Shown here: piece by piece, positions 55,624 to 64,000 of the stretch
How positions within the stretch are numbered: position 1 is the first letter of the stretch
Layout of the letters: each line of letters begins with the position of its first letter
Assembly: GCA_963700775.1 (NCBI GenBank)
Contig: CAVOYU010000014.1
Span: 71,001 to 135,000 of the forward strand
Origin: Thermohalobaculum sp963700775
GTDB lineage: Bacteria; Pseudomonadota; Alphaproteobacteria; Rhodobacterales; Rhodobacteraceae
DNA length: 64,000 nt
Direction of reading: 5' to 3'
Program-made: the position numbers and the translations under genes
The notes under the pieces: generated by a model
What the model was told of the DNA's origin: nothing
Seen by the model: the letters and a program-made list of their open reading frames with translations, nothing else
The model's database searches: none

Positions 55624-55921
55624 GGCGGCGGGGTGACGGGACGGGTCGGGGTTTGGCGATGGGGAGCGGTTGTCCGGGCGGATCGTTCGGAGGCTCATCT
55701 TTGGTCTAGCGCGGGCGCAGGCCTGCTCGTGGCACGTAGCCGATCCGGTCTCGCGGCCACTCATGCCCGACGAGTGCTCGGGCTCACAACCACAAGCTGC
55801 AATGCCCTGCCACGCCGGAAAGCGGTCGCAAATCCGTGTCGCATGAGGCAGACTGTGGGCGGATTGCAGATACGGGGCGCCCCGGGCCCAAGTGCCGGAG
55901 TTCCCTCGGGAGGACAGGATC
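55624..55921. other. 300-base gap upstream of the AsmA gene
   Basis: No gene is seen. The stretch is less GC-rich than its neighbours. It ends with the GGAGG Shine-Dalgarno of the AsmA gene, 8 bases before ATG 55922. A promoter is expected here; no hairpin of note was found. Confidence 0.4.
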
Positions 55922-58900
55922 ATGCGGCGTCTTCTTAAGTATCTGGTAGTGTTCCTCGTCCTGCTGGTGGTCGCGGCCGGCGCGGCGGTGTTGCTGATCC
56001 CGCGCGACCAGGTCGTGGCGCTGGCGGTCGGCAAGGTGCGTGAGGCGACCGGGCGCGATCTGGTGCTGAGCGGGGACGTCTCGCCCTCGTTCTGGCCGGT
56101 GCTCGGGGTGCGCACCGGGCCGGTCCGGTTCTCGAACGCCGAGTGGGGCGAGGCCCCGGACATGATCACTGCCAGCGCGGCCGAAATCGGGGTCGAACTG
56201 ATGCCGCTGCTGTCCGGCGACGTACGGGTCACCACGCTGCGGCTGGTCGACCCGGTGGTGGCGCTGGAGATCGGCGCCGACGGGCGTGCGAACTGGGAAT
56301 TCGGCGAGGCCGGTACCGGGGCCGGCGACGCGACCGGCGGCGGGCCGGACGGCACGCCGAGGATCTCGCTGCCCGAGGCGGTGATCTCGAATGGCACCAT
56401 CCGCTTTAGCGACGCCCAGACCGGCCGGCGGATCGAGCTGGCGGCGCTGGACCTGACCGCCGGGCTGGCCGGCATGGAGGCGCCGCTGAGCCTGGACGGA
56501 TCCGGGCTCTGGAACGGCAAGAAGGCGAAGCTGGTCGCCTTCATCGATACCCCGGCCGAGCTGCTCGCGGGCAAGCGGACCGCAGTTCGCCTGACCCTCG
56601 ACAGCGACCCGGCGGATGTGGGGTTCGAGGGCGAGATTCAGATGCTGCCGGGGGTCGCGGTGCCCGCGGTCAGCGGCAGCGTCACCGCCAGGCTGGCGAG
56701 CGCGCCCGGTGCCATGGCATGGGCGACCGGCTCCGGGGCGCCGGCGGCGCTGGCCGAGCTCGGCGCGGTCAGTCTCGACGGCAACCTGGCTGCGACCGGC
56801 GACCTGCTGGCGCTGTCGGCGCAGGGCAGCGCCGGCTTTCGCGGGCGCACCGTCGCCTTCGATCTCAGAGCCGACGGCCAGGCCGGCTGGCAGGAGCGGC
56901 GCTACTTCAGCGTCGCCGCCGAGGCGCGGTCGGACGGGCTGTTCGAGGTCTCCTTCGCCGGACCGGTCAGCGCCGGCGAGGCGATCTCGGCGGAAGGACC
57001 GCTCAGGCTCTCGGTCAGCGACCTCGCCGGCCTGACCGGCTGGGCGACCGGCGCCCCGGCCTCGCTGCCCGAGGGAACGCCGCCGAGCCTCGATCTGCAG
57101 GCCCGGCTGTCGCTCAAGGGCACCGACCGGGTCGGGCTGGCGGGGATCAGCCTGCAGGCCGGCGCGGCGGCGATGCAGGGCGACGCCTCGGTCTATCTGG
57201 GCGGCGCCCGGCCGCTGGTGAACGCCCGGCTCGAATCCGGGCCGCTCGATCTCTCGGCCTTCATGGCCAGGGGCGGCCGGAGCGGCGGCGGGGGCGGCGG
57301 CGGGGGCGGCGGCGGTCAGGGCTGGAGCACCGAGCCGCTCGACCTCTCGGCGCTGCGCGCCGTCGACGCCGAGGTGCAGGTCCGCGCCGCCTCGGTCGAT
57401 CTCGGCGAGATCGAACTCGGCCAGAGCGAGATCGACGCCAAGCTGCACGAGGGCCGGCTCGACCTGGCCATCCGCCGGCTCGAGGCCTATGGCGGCGGCA
57501 TGGACGGCACCATCGCCGTCATCGCCGGGCAGGAGGCGCAGGTGGCCGCCGATCTCGCGGTCTCGAACGTGCAGCTCCGGCCGCTGCTGGCGGCGCTGGC
57601 GGGGCTCGACCGGCTCGAGGGGATCGGCAACTTCCGCATCCGCGCCAACGGCCACGGCGGCTCGATGAACGCGCTGATGCACAGCCTGAACGGCGACGGG
57701 TCGCTGGACCTGGCCGACGGCGCGATCCTGGGCCTGAACCTGGCAGAACTGGTGCGCAACCTGACCGGTCAGGGCGGCGGGGCGCAGGCGCGCACCGACT
57801 TCAGCGCGGTCAGCGGCACCTTCGACATCGATCGCGGGGTGATGCACAACGCCGACTTCTCGTTCCTGGGGCCGCTGCTGCGGGTGACCGGCGCCGGTAC
57901 CGTCGACATCGGCGGGCAGGCGCAGAACTTCCGGCTGGAGCCGACCGCGGTGGCCAGCCTGACCGGCCAGGGCGGGTCGCTGGGCGATGCGGGGCTGGGG
58001 ATCTTCCCGATCATCGTCAGCGGCACCTGGGCCAATCCGAGCATCCGGCCCGACCTGACCGCCGCGGTGCAGACCCTGCTGCTGAACCCGGACGGCACGG
58101 TCGAGGCGCTGAAGGACCTGGTCGGTGGCGGCGACGCGGCCCAGGCGGCCGGAACCCTGCTCGGGACCGTCACCGGCGGCGGCGACCCGAACAGCGCCGG
58201 CGGGGCCCTCGGGGGTGCGCTCGGCGGCGCGCTTGGCGGCGCGCTCGGCGGTATCCTCGGCGGCGGCGGCGACCAGGGCGGCAAGAAGGACGGGAAGAAG
58301 CGCCGCGACCAGGGGGGAACCGAAACGGGAACCCAGGCGGGAGATCAGCTCGGCGCGGCCGATCCGGCCCAGGTTGAGGCGGGGGTTCCGGCGCAGGGCG
58401 GAACGGTCGCGCAGCCGACCTATCAGGAGGAGGTCCGGCCCGGCCCCGAGATCGTCGCCGAGCCCGGCACGCTCGCCCCGCAGACGGCGCCGCTGCCCCG
58501 GCCCGCCGACACCTACCGGCAGGCACTGGCCGACCCGTCGGCAGGCGGCAACGGCAGCGGTTCGCCGACGCCGGCGGCGACGGAGCCGGCGGCGCTGGAG
58601 CCGGCCACACAGGAGCCGGCCACCATCGAGCAGCCGGCGGCCCAGGAACCGGCGGCCCAGGAACCGGCGGCGCAGGAACCGGCCACCGTCGAGCAGCCGA
58701 CAGCCCAGGAGCCGGCCGCCGTTCCGAACCAGCCGGCCGCGGAGGCGGCGGGCACCGCGGCCCCGGCGGACGGCGCCGCAACCGGGGCGGCAACCGGGGC
58801 GGCAACCGGGGCCGACGCCGGGGCGGCAGCGCCGGCAGACGCCGCCGAGCAGTCCGGCACGAAGAAGAAAAAGAAGAAGGACAAGGGCGGCCTGGGCCTG

Positions 58901-58930
58901 AAATCGATCCTGGACGCCATTCAGCAGTAA
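55922..58930 (+). CDS. AsmA-family envelope protein with low-complexity C-terminal tail
   Basis: The 1002-residue protein starts with a membrane anchor (LLKYLVVFLVLLVVAAGAAV). AsmA-type strands follow, with MITASAAEIGVELMPLLSGD near 85 and a conserved C-terminal AsmA block (NFRIRANGHGGSMNALMHSL near 580). A long tail from about residue 750 is rich in Gly-Gly-Ala-Leu repeats and then Gln-Glu-Pro-Ala repeats, ending in a lysine run (KKKKKKDKGG). AsmA proteins are inner-membrane anchored with long periplasmic hydrophobic grooves for lipid transport. The polyGly stretch near 450 is also unusual. ATG 55922 follows GGGAGGA. Confidence 0.9.
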   Translation: MRRLLKYLVVFLVLLVVAAGAAVLLIPRDQVVALAVGKVREATGRDLVLSGDVSPSFWPVLGVRTGPVRFSNAEWGEAPDMITASAAEIGVELMPLLSGDVRVTTLRLVDPVVALEIGADGRANWEFGEAGTGAGDATGGGPDGTPRISLPEAVISNGTIRFSDAQTGRRIELAALDLTAGLAGMEAPLSLDGSGLWNGKKAKLVAFIDTPAELLAGKRTAVRLTLDSDPADVGFEGEIQMLPGVAVPAVSGSVTARLASAPGAMAWATGSGAPAALAELGAVSLDGNLAATGDLLALSAQGSAGFRGRTVAFDLRADGQAGWQERRYFSVAAEARSDGLFEVSFAGPVSAGEAISAEGPLRLSVSDLAGLTGWATGAPASLPEGTPPSLDLQARLSLKGTDRVGLAGISLQAGAAAMQGDASVYLGGARPLVNARLESGPLDLSAFMARGGRSGGGGGGGGGGGQGWSTEPLDLSALRAVDAEVQVRAASVDLGEIELGQSEIDAKLHEGRLDLAIRRLEAYGGGMDGTIAVIAGQEAQVAADLAVSNVQLRPLLAALAGLDRLEGIGNFRIRANGHGGSMNALMHSLNGDGSLDLADGAILGLNLAELVRNLTGQGGGAQARTDFSAVSGTFDIDRGVMHNADFSFLGPLLRVTGAGTVDIGGQAQNFRLEPTAVASLTGQGGSLGDAGLGIFPIIVSGTWANPSIRPDLTAAVQTLLLNPDGTVEALKDLVGGGDAAQAAGTLLGTVTGGGDPNSAGGALGGALGGALGGALGGILGGGGDQGGKKDGKKRRDQGGTETGTQAGDQLGAADPAQVEAGVPAQGGTVAQPTYQEEVRPGPEIVAEPGTLAPQTAPLPRPADTYRQALADPSAGGNGSGSPTPAATEPAALEPATQEPATIEQPAAQEPAAQEPAAQEPATVEQPTAQEPAAVPNQPAAEAAGTAAPADGAATGAATGAATGADAGAAAPADAAEQSGTKKKKKKDKGGLGLKSILDAIQQ

Positions 58931-59053
58931 CGCCCCGGGGACAAGGCTCCGAGACCGCGCCCCCCGGACCGGGCCCCGGGACCGGGCGGACCGGCTACCC
59001 GGGCCGGCCGCCGCTTGCGCCGCCGCCACCCCGGCAGTATCACTCGCCGCAGC

Positions 59054-59129
59054 GCCGGTTTAGCTCAGCTGGTAGAGCACCTGATTTGTAATCAGGGGGT
59101 CGGGGGTTCGAGTCCCTCAACCGGCACCA
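59054..59129 (+). tRNA. tRNA-Thr (anticodon TGT)
   Basis: The sequence folds as a cloverleaf: acceptor GCCGGTT (59054-59060) pairs with AACCGGC (59119-59125). The D-arm is TAGCTCAGCTGGTAGAGCA. The anticodon stem CCTGA/TCAGG has the loop TTTGTAA, giving anticodon TGT. The T-arm is GGGGGTTCGAGTCCCTC. CCA is encoded at 59127-59129. An integrase gene points towards its 3' end 108 bases away, so this tRNA is the probable attachment site of the element on the right. Confidence 0.97.
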
Positions 59130-59236
59130 AATCTCCTATAAATATCAAAACCTTAAGAAGAGTGATTGGTCTTCATATATTGGCGCCTCGCCTTTCTGTG
59201 TAATTCCTGTGTAATGGTGCGAGATTTCCGTTGCGC

Positions 59237-60419
59237 TCACTCTTGGCGATCCTTACGCCACATCGGCTCAATCGTGCCGGTTTCCGGTGGCGACAGGTCA
59301 ATGGCAATCTTGTCGATTGCGGCATCGACATGCGCATCGCTGATGTGGGTGTATTTGAGAACCATCGCCAACGTCCTGTGACCGCTTATCCTGCGAACTG
59401 TCTCCAGGTCGACGCCATTCTGAACAAGCCGGGTAATGCCCGTGTGACGCATGGTGTGTGGCGTGATCAGCACCGGGTCCAGCCCGGCGCGAAGCGCCGT
59501 GCGCCGAAATTGCTTTTTCATCTTATGTCGATGACCGTCATGGGTGCGCGAAGGGAATATCCATCCCTCATCGACCCCCAGAAATGCCCGCTCCTTTTCT
59601 ATGGCCTCGACAAGTGGCCGGGTAAGTGGTTGGTGGCGAGCGCCTGCCTTGGCGTCCGGGATGAAAAGACGGCGTCGTTCAGCGTCTACGTCCTCGAAGC
59701 GGGCGCGCAAGATTTCCATGTGCCGCATTGCGGTGTTCAGGCCAAATAGCACGAACAACCATGTCAGATGGTCTTGATCGTTCGAAGCCGCGTGCAGCAA
59801 GAGCCTGCATTCATCGTCTGATAGAACGACGATTCGCCCTGGCCCCTCAGCGAACAGCTTCACCTTGAATGGCTTGGCCGTGATCCATTTCCAATCCACT
59901 GCCTTGCTGTACAGGTGGTTGAGTACGGCCAGTTCCCGGTTGATCGTCCCTGTCGCGGCGCCGGCGGTTTGGCGAGTCTTCTTGTAGCCGCCAATTGTGA
60001 ACTCGGTAATTGCGTCCAAGTGTTTAGACCCGAAGTAGGGCTTCAGGTAGGCCCGCAACTGCTGGCGCTTCTGTGGAATGTTGTTGCCGCCCTCGGCTTC
60101 CAACCTCTGGACGTATTCGTCCGCTGCCCGCGCGAAACTCAACGGCATCTTGCGACGCTTCGGAAGGTTCAGCCGTCCTTCCCGCGCGTTGGTCCTGGCT
60201 TTGGCGATGAACTCCCGCGCCTGGGTCAGCGTGACGCCCTCGAGATTCCAAGCCGATCACCCGATGGATGCGCTGACCATCGACCATGATGTTGACGAGA
60301 TAGCGTACGTCACCGTTCGACATGCGCTCGGCAGTGATGCCCTCCGCAGAGACCCGCTCGCCGGGCTTCACTGCTCTTATGGTCGGGCGGTCAAGCTTCG
60401 TTCGACGTGGCATTGGCAT
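59237..60419 (-). CDS. int: tyrosine recombinase/phage integrase (frameshift near 60235)
   Basis: Restored, the protein has about 393 residues: an N-terminal arm-binding domain, a core-binding SAM-like domain near 125-215 and a catalytic domain with the Arg of NTAMRHMEILRARF. HTMRHTGITRL and then SGHRTLAMVLKYTH carry the other catalytic residues, including the final Tyr. One extra base in GAATCTCGAGGGC near 60235 separates VIGLES from EGVTLTQAREFIAKA. The restored start is ATG 60419 (MPMPRRTKLDRPTIRAVKPG). It ends 108 bases from tRNA-Thr, the probable attachment site. Integration into the tRNA is inferred. Confidence 0.88.
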
Positions 60420-60729
60420 CCACTCTAAGCAGTGGAGCAAGAAGTTCGCCCCGGATGATCTCAATGACCTCTTCTTCCGACTTACCTGGGAATTCGCCTT
60501 GGCTGATACGAGCCATTGCGACATCGCGGACAAGCCTTCCACCGGGCTTGCCTACGTCCAGCAGGGCCGCCACAAGAAGTGTTCTTTCCCCCAGTTCCCG
60601 AGGGGCGTTAGGCAAAAATGATGGTGGCATCCCGATGCTATCCGCACCCAGAAAACCTAGCGGCCCACGAGCCCGCGAAAGCGCATCGGATCGGTGAGGA
60701 TCATTTTTGTCGAGGCAGATGTCCCACAC
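60391..60729 (-). CDS. hypothetical protein upstream of int
   Basis: The 112-residue protein starts at GTG 60729 and overlaps both the RHH gene stop and the int start (29 bases). It has a segment LGERTLLVAALLDVGKPGGR and an acidic region EFPGKSEEEVIEIIRGELLA. No family was recognised. Overlapping ends suggest one transcript RHH-hypothetical-int. Confidence 0.6.
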   Translation of the reverse strand: MWDICLDKNDPHRSDALSRARGPLGFLGADSIGMPPSFLPNAPRELGERTLLVAALLDVGKPGGRLVRDVAMARISQGEFPGKSEEEVIEIIRGELLAPLLRVDANATSNEA

Positions 60730-61261
60730 GGTCGGTCCAGTAATCTCCGAAGTGCGATTTGCCGAATTCGTGGCCCTTACTATCCGCCCGCGACATCAAG
60801 TCCGTCGAGATTTGGCTGGCCATCGCGTCCTGGTCGAAGTCGCCTTTCATCCCGCCCGCGTCGATCCGGCGTTGCCACCCCTCCTTCAGCCGAGACTTTG
60901 TTCGCTCCGCGTATGCCGTGGCCGCGTGGCTCGCGACCGTTCTGAAAAGCTCCGCGATGCATGTGGCGGCAATCATCGCCTGTTGTAGGGACGCATCTGT
61001 CGGGTCGCTGCTCCATACCTGTGCTCGCGCAGTCCTTCGCACGGTCGCGAGGGCCATGCCGACCTTCACCTCTGCGCTATCGCCTAGCAAATCGTCGACC
61101 AGTCGACGCATGGATTCGTAGTCCGCAAGGCGACTCTGAATTTCCCCACTGAGACTCCTTCCGGTTGCCTCAGCGGCATCATCCATGGCGGCCTTCATCA
61201 GCCGATCCATTCGGATCGTGACCATGTGACTCTTCTTTTCGTCGTTCGGCTTAGCGGCCAT
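60701..61261 (-). CDS. Arc-like ribbon-helix-helix protein of the element
   Basis: The 186-residue protein has an N-terminal RHH-type segment: HMVTIRMDRLMKAAMDDAAE, then ATGRSLSGEIQSRLADYESM (about residues 12-51). This is the Arc/MetJ-like fold that binds DNA as a dimer. The remaining helical C-terminus is not recognised. It starts 185 bases from the divergent HTH gene. It may control the divergent promoters or be involved in excision. Confidence 0.75.
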   Translation of the reverse strand: MAAKPNDEKKSHMVTIRMDRLMKAAMDDAAEATGRSLSGEIQSRLADYESMRRLVDDLLGDSAEVKVGMALATVRRTARAQVWSSDPTDASLQQAMIAATCIAELFRTVASHAATAYAERTKSRLKEGWQRRIDAGGMKGDFDQDAMASQISTDLMSRADSKGHEFGKSHFGDYWTDRVGHLPRQK

Positions 61262-61418
61262 CGCGCCCCTCGGCGTATCGAAGTGTATGAGGATACACTA
61301 ACAAGCTTGTTGCGCCCCGGCAAGCCACCGTGTAGAAATGGAATGTATGGGGAACCTCATACGGACGATTCGAGCGTAGGACGCCAAATCAAGGTCGCCG
61401 TTCGAGGGCCCCCGCGAG

Positions 61419-61467
61419 CGCAATCGAGCAGGTCAGGAGACCGCAATGAACGCAATCGAGCAGATCA
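61419..61467 (+). repeat. direct repeat flanking the HTH gene start
   Basis: CGCAATCGAGCAGGTCA at 61419-61435 and CGCAATCGAGCAGATCA at 61451-61467 match at 16 of 17 positions, 32 bases apart. The second copy lies in the first codons of the HTH gene, and the ribosome-binding GGAGA lies between them. It could be a regulatory pair or a small duplication. Confidence 0.5.
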
Positions 61468-61652
61468 AGGTCCGGGTCTTGCCGGATGGCCGTGTCAGCA
61501 GGGCGGATGCCGCCGCATACCTTGGGCTGAGTGAAAAGACCCTCCGCGCGTGGGCGGTGGACGGGAAACACCTTGACGTGGTGAAAGTCGGCGGGCGTTG
61601 CTTCTATCGCTTCGATGACCTGAAGCGCCTCGCCGGGGTGGAGGCAGTTTGA
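61446..61652 (+). CDS. HTH DNA-binding protein (AlpA/excisionase-like)
   Basis: The 68-residue protein has the MerR-like fold of the AlpA/Xis family: SRADAAAYLGLSEKTLRAWA near residue 18, then a wing with VVKVGGRCFYRFDDLKRL. GGAGA lies 5 bases before ATG 61446. Such proteins act as excisionases or as activators of the int operon. Its location next to divergent RHH-int genes fits. A perfect match to a named family cannot be judged by eye. Confidence 0.82.
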   Translation: MNAIEQIKVRVLPDGRVSRADAAAYLGLSEKTLRAWAVDGKHLDVVKVGGRCFYRFDDLKRLAGVEAV

Positions 61653-61667
61653 CATGTCCCGGCAACC

Positions 61668-62543
61668 ATGAGCGCGGCCCGCATGATTGCTGATGCCCTG
61701 GGCGGCCGCTGGCACGGCGGCTACGGCTTGGTCTTCTGCCCCGTTCACAACAACACCAACACACCAGCCCTTAGCGTCTCTGACGGCGAGGACGGCAAGC
61801 TTTTGGTCCATTGCTTCGCAGGATGCGACGGGGCCGACGTTCTCGCCGCTCTTCGGGCGCGGCGGTTGATTGGGGGCTCTTCCGACTGGAAGTCCGATCC
61901 GCAGTTGGCGGCACTGCGCCGGGCCGAATGTGAGGCTGAACGCCAGCGCCGGATCGTGCAGGCGCACCGCTGCTGGTCCGAGGCCGGACCGATCTTTGGA
62001 ACGCTGGCGGAACGGTATCTGCGCGCGCGCGGTATCACATGCGAACTGCCGCCGACGTTGAGGTATCATTCGGCATGCTGGCACGGGCCGACCGCGTGCA
62101 GGATGCCCGCCATGATCGCGGCCGTTGCCGTTGGCCGGAAACTGGTTGGGGTCCACCGGACCTATCTTGCCGAGCCAGGTGTGAAGGCGTTCGACAATGC
62201 CAAGCTGATGCTGGGCCGCTGCGCCGGGGGCGCTGTGCGGCTTTCTGGTGGCTCCGGGCCGCTGCTGGCGGCGGAGGGTATCGAGACGGGGCTCTCCGCC
62301 TTGTCAGGTCTGCTGGACGCCCGTCCGCGCGTCTGGGCGGCACTGAGCACCAGCGGCATGTCGGGGCTGATCTTGCCCCCCGATCCCGGTGAACTGGTCC
62401 TCGCTCCCGATGGCGATGCGCCGGGTCGGGAGGCGGCGCGCAAACTCGCGGACCGCGCCGTCGCGACCGGGTGGCGGGTGCGGATCATGCGCTGCCCGGA
62501 CGGGCGCGACTGGAACGATGCGGCACAGGGGGTCGCGGCATGA
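61668..62543 (+). CDS. Toprim-domain DNA primase of the element
   Basis: The 291-residue protein has a zinc-binding CHC2-type region (GYGLVFCPVHNNTNTPALSV, then LLVHCFAGCDGADVLAAL, about residues 18-61) and a C-terminal Toprim domain with LLAAEGIETGLSALSG near 204 and LVLAPDGDAPGREAARKLAD near 244. This is a primase for element replication. The stop overlaps the next gene (ATGA), so the two proteins act together, as in phage-satellite primase-helicase pairs. Confidence 0.88.
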   Translation: MSAARMIADALGGRWHGGYGLVFCPVHNNTNTPALSVSDGEDGKLLVHCFAGCDGADVLAALRARRLIGGSSDWKSDPQLAALRRAECEAERQRRIVQAHRCWSEAGPIFGTLAERYLRARGITCELPPTLRYHSACWHGPTACRMPAMIAAVAVGRKLVGVHRTYLAEPGVKAFDNAKLMLGRCAGGAVRLSGGSGPLLAAEGIETGLSALSGLLDARPRVWAALSTSGMSGLILPPDPGELVLAPDGDAPGREAARKLADRAVATGWRVRIMRCPDGRDWNDAAQGVAA

Positions 62544-64000
62544 ATATTCAGGAAGCATTCGCGGCAGCCGAAGAGCATCATGTCGACGGGCTTGAGAACG
62601 GCGACAGGTGGGGCTTCCGCCTCACCGGGAGCGGTGTCGAATGGCGCGACGACAGCGGCGACGAACCGGAGTGGAAGTGGCTGTCCGACCCCATCGAGGT
62701 TGCCGCCGATACCCGCGATGCCGGCTCCGAGAACTGGGGGCGATTGCTTGTCTTCGAGGACCGCGACGGGGTGCGTCACGAATGGGCCGCCGCCGCCGCC
62801 GATCTGACGCGGAGTCAGTCCGGCGAGGTCATAGCGCATCTTGCGCGCCTGGGGTTCATTCCTCCGGTGACCGCCGCCGGGAAAAACCGGCTGCTGCAAT
62901 ATATCACCACGGCGAGGCCGAAGGTGCGGCTCAGGGCGGTCGGCCGGGTCGGTTGGGAAGGCTCGGCCTTCGTGCTTCCGGATGCCTCCTACGGGGGCGA
63001 GACCAACGAACGCATCTGGTTCCAGCTTGAAGGCATGCCGGTCGAGCACAGCTATCGGGTTGCTGGCAATCTGGCCGCGTGGCAGCGGCGCGTGGCCGAA
63101 ATCTTCCACCGGCAACAGCCGGCTGGTGTTTGCGATCTGCTGCGCCTTCACCGGGCCGCTCCTGAACCTCTTGAGCGAGGAATCTGGCGGGTTCCATCTG
63201 CGGGGTGCTTCTTCGGTCGGCAAGTCGACGGCGCTAAAGGTTGCCGCCTCGGTCTGGGGAGGGGGCGGCGTCTCCGGGTTCATCCGGAACTGGCGCGCCA
63301 CCGATAACGGTCTTGAGGGTGTCGCGGTCCAGCATTGCGATACCTTCCTGGCCCTCGACGAGCTTGGGCAGGTCGAGGGCAGGGCCGCTGCCGCAAGCGC
63401 CTACATGCTGAGCAACGGACAGGGGAAATCGCGGTCGGCCAAGACCGGCGCGGCCCGGCGGGTGGCGACCTGGCGGGTTACGTTCCTCTCGACCGGCGAG
63501 ATCAGCCTGGCCGACAAGATCGCCGAGGACGGACAGGGCAGGAGGGCGAAGGCCGGGCAGGAAGTCCGGGTTCTCGACATCCCCGCCGATGCCGGGGCCG
63601 GGTTCGGTCTGTTCGATCATCTGCCCGCCGGAATGGACGGCGCCGCATTCGCAACCGAACTCTGCCTTGCGGCTTCCGAGGTCTACGGCACCCCCGCCCG
63701 CGCTTTCATCGAGTGGCTCTGCGCCGGAACAACACAGGCGATCGCTGCGGTGCGGCGCATTCAGGAGCAGATGCTGGGCGAGATGGTCACCGGCGATGCG
63801 GACGGACAGGTCAAGCGTGCTGCCCGCCGGTTCGCCCTGGTCGCTGCGGCCGGGGAACTGGCCACGCATGCCGGGGTGCTGCCCTGGAGCAAGGGAGAAG
63901 CCTGCCGCGCGGCGATGGCGTGCTTCAACGCTTGGCTGGAGGCGCGCGGCGGGTCCGGTGCCGGAGAGGTTCGCGACGGTATCGAGCAGGTCCGATTGTT
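62540..64000 (+). CDS. DUF927 primase-associated ATPase/helicase-like protein (frameshift near 63103, 3' end cut)
   Basis: The N-terminal half begins MNIQEAFAAAEEHHVDGLEN. An extra base in ATCTTCCACC near 63103 breaks the frame. Past it the protein continues TGNSRLVFAICCAFTGPLLN, with the Walker A motif GASSVGKST near residue 220 and Walker B-like FLALDELGQ near 266. It runs to the window edge open. DUF927 proteins are helicase-like ATPases often joined to plasmid or phage primases. They likely unwind the element origin. Confidence 0.85.

Larger units (their letters stand above)
59130..64000. mobile_element. integrative element inserted at tRNA-Thr (right end outside window)
   Basis: From the tRNA 3' end to the window edge the base composition drops to about 60 percent GC, and the genes are a tyrosine integrase, a ribbon-helix-helix protein, a HTH excisionase-like protein, a Toprim primase and a DUF927 ATPase. 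This gene order is like phage satellites and small integrative elements of Alphaproteobacteria. The left boundary is the tRNA end. The second att site is not in the window. No capsid or conjugation gene is visible. Confidence 0.75.

Noticed and set aside
55784..59029. Open frame of about 1080 codons on the minus strand opposite the AsmA gene
   Set aside because: Low-complexity antisense of a repeat-rich gene; no recognisable protein.

Overview
The window is GC-rich (roughly 70 percent by eye) chromosomal DNA from an alphaproteobacterium, most likely of the Rhodobacterales. The evidence is the rimP-nusA-ylxR-infB block with a YlxR/L7Ae fusion, ccoNOQP and ccoGHIS clusters with FnrL/FixK-type boxes, a glyQ-(membrane protein)-(hydrolase)-glyS cluster beside ppdK, Tad-pilus genes behind CtrA-like boxes, and a sulfolactate degradation cluster. 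This assignment is inference from gene content.

Layout. 1-2.9 kb: end of a sulfolactate operon, suyB-slcC-comC. 2.9-13.4 kb (minus strand): rimP, nusA, ylxR, infB, then a terminator, then a frame-broken diheme cytochrome c peroxidase gene, then rbfA. 13.5-20 kb: cyclopropane fatty acid synthase, an SDR oxidoreductase with its LysR regulator, a DUF1127 protein, a proline iminopeptidase with a SnoaL-like protein, ubiG and an EamA exporter. 20.5-25 kb: an isolated Tad/Flp-type secretion module with two TadE-like and two TadG-like genes, three terminator-like hairpins and two CtrA-like boxes. 25-30 kb: a methylamine/betaine-type catabolic pair (MttB-family methyltransferase and dimethylglycine-dehydrogenase-like flavoprotein) divergent from a TetR regulator with a clear operator. 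30-36 kb: a MarR-GNAT protein, a SYLF protein and ccoGHIS. 36-41 kb: a peptidoglycan-binding protein, a LysE exporter, a methyltransferase, an HxlR regulator and an LpxR-type outer membrane protein. 41-44.5 kb: ccoNOQP. 44.7-59 kb: a cell-wall hydrolase, ppdK, a small secreted protein, glyS, an isochorismatase-type hydrolase, a membrane protein, glyQ, an iron-type ABC permease and a large AsmA protein. 59.05 kb: tRNA-Thr(TGT), used as the insertion site of an integrative element that runs off the right end (integrase, RHH protein, excisionase-like HTH protein, Toprim primase, DUF927 ATPase).

How genes work together. SlcC and ComC would interconvert sulfolactate enantiomers through sulfopyruvate, and SuyAB would release sulfite and pyruvate. 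ccoNOQP encodes the cbb3 oxidase; ccoGHIS encodes its copper and maturation factors, and both halves carry a perfect TTGAT-N4-ATCAA box. RimP, NusA, InfB and RbfA belong to transcription and translation assembly.

A caveat affects the whole window. At least eight genes (cytochrome c peroxidase, first tadE, first tadG, ccoI, glyS, ABC permease, integrase, DUF927 ATPase) are broken by apparent single-base indels, and in most cases removal of one base restores a full-length conserved protein. Several of these genes are normally essential or functional, so consensus errors are a serious alternative to real decay. No rRNA, CRISPR array or insertion sequence was seen.
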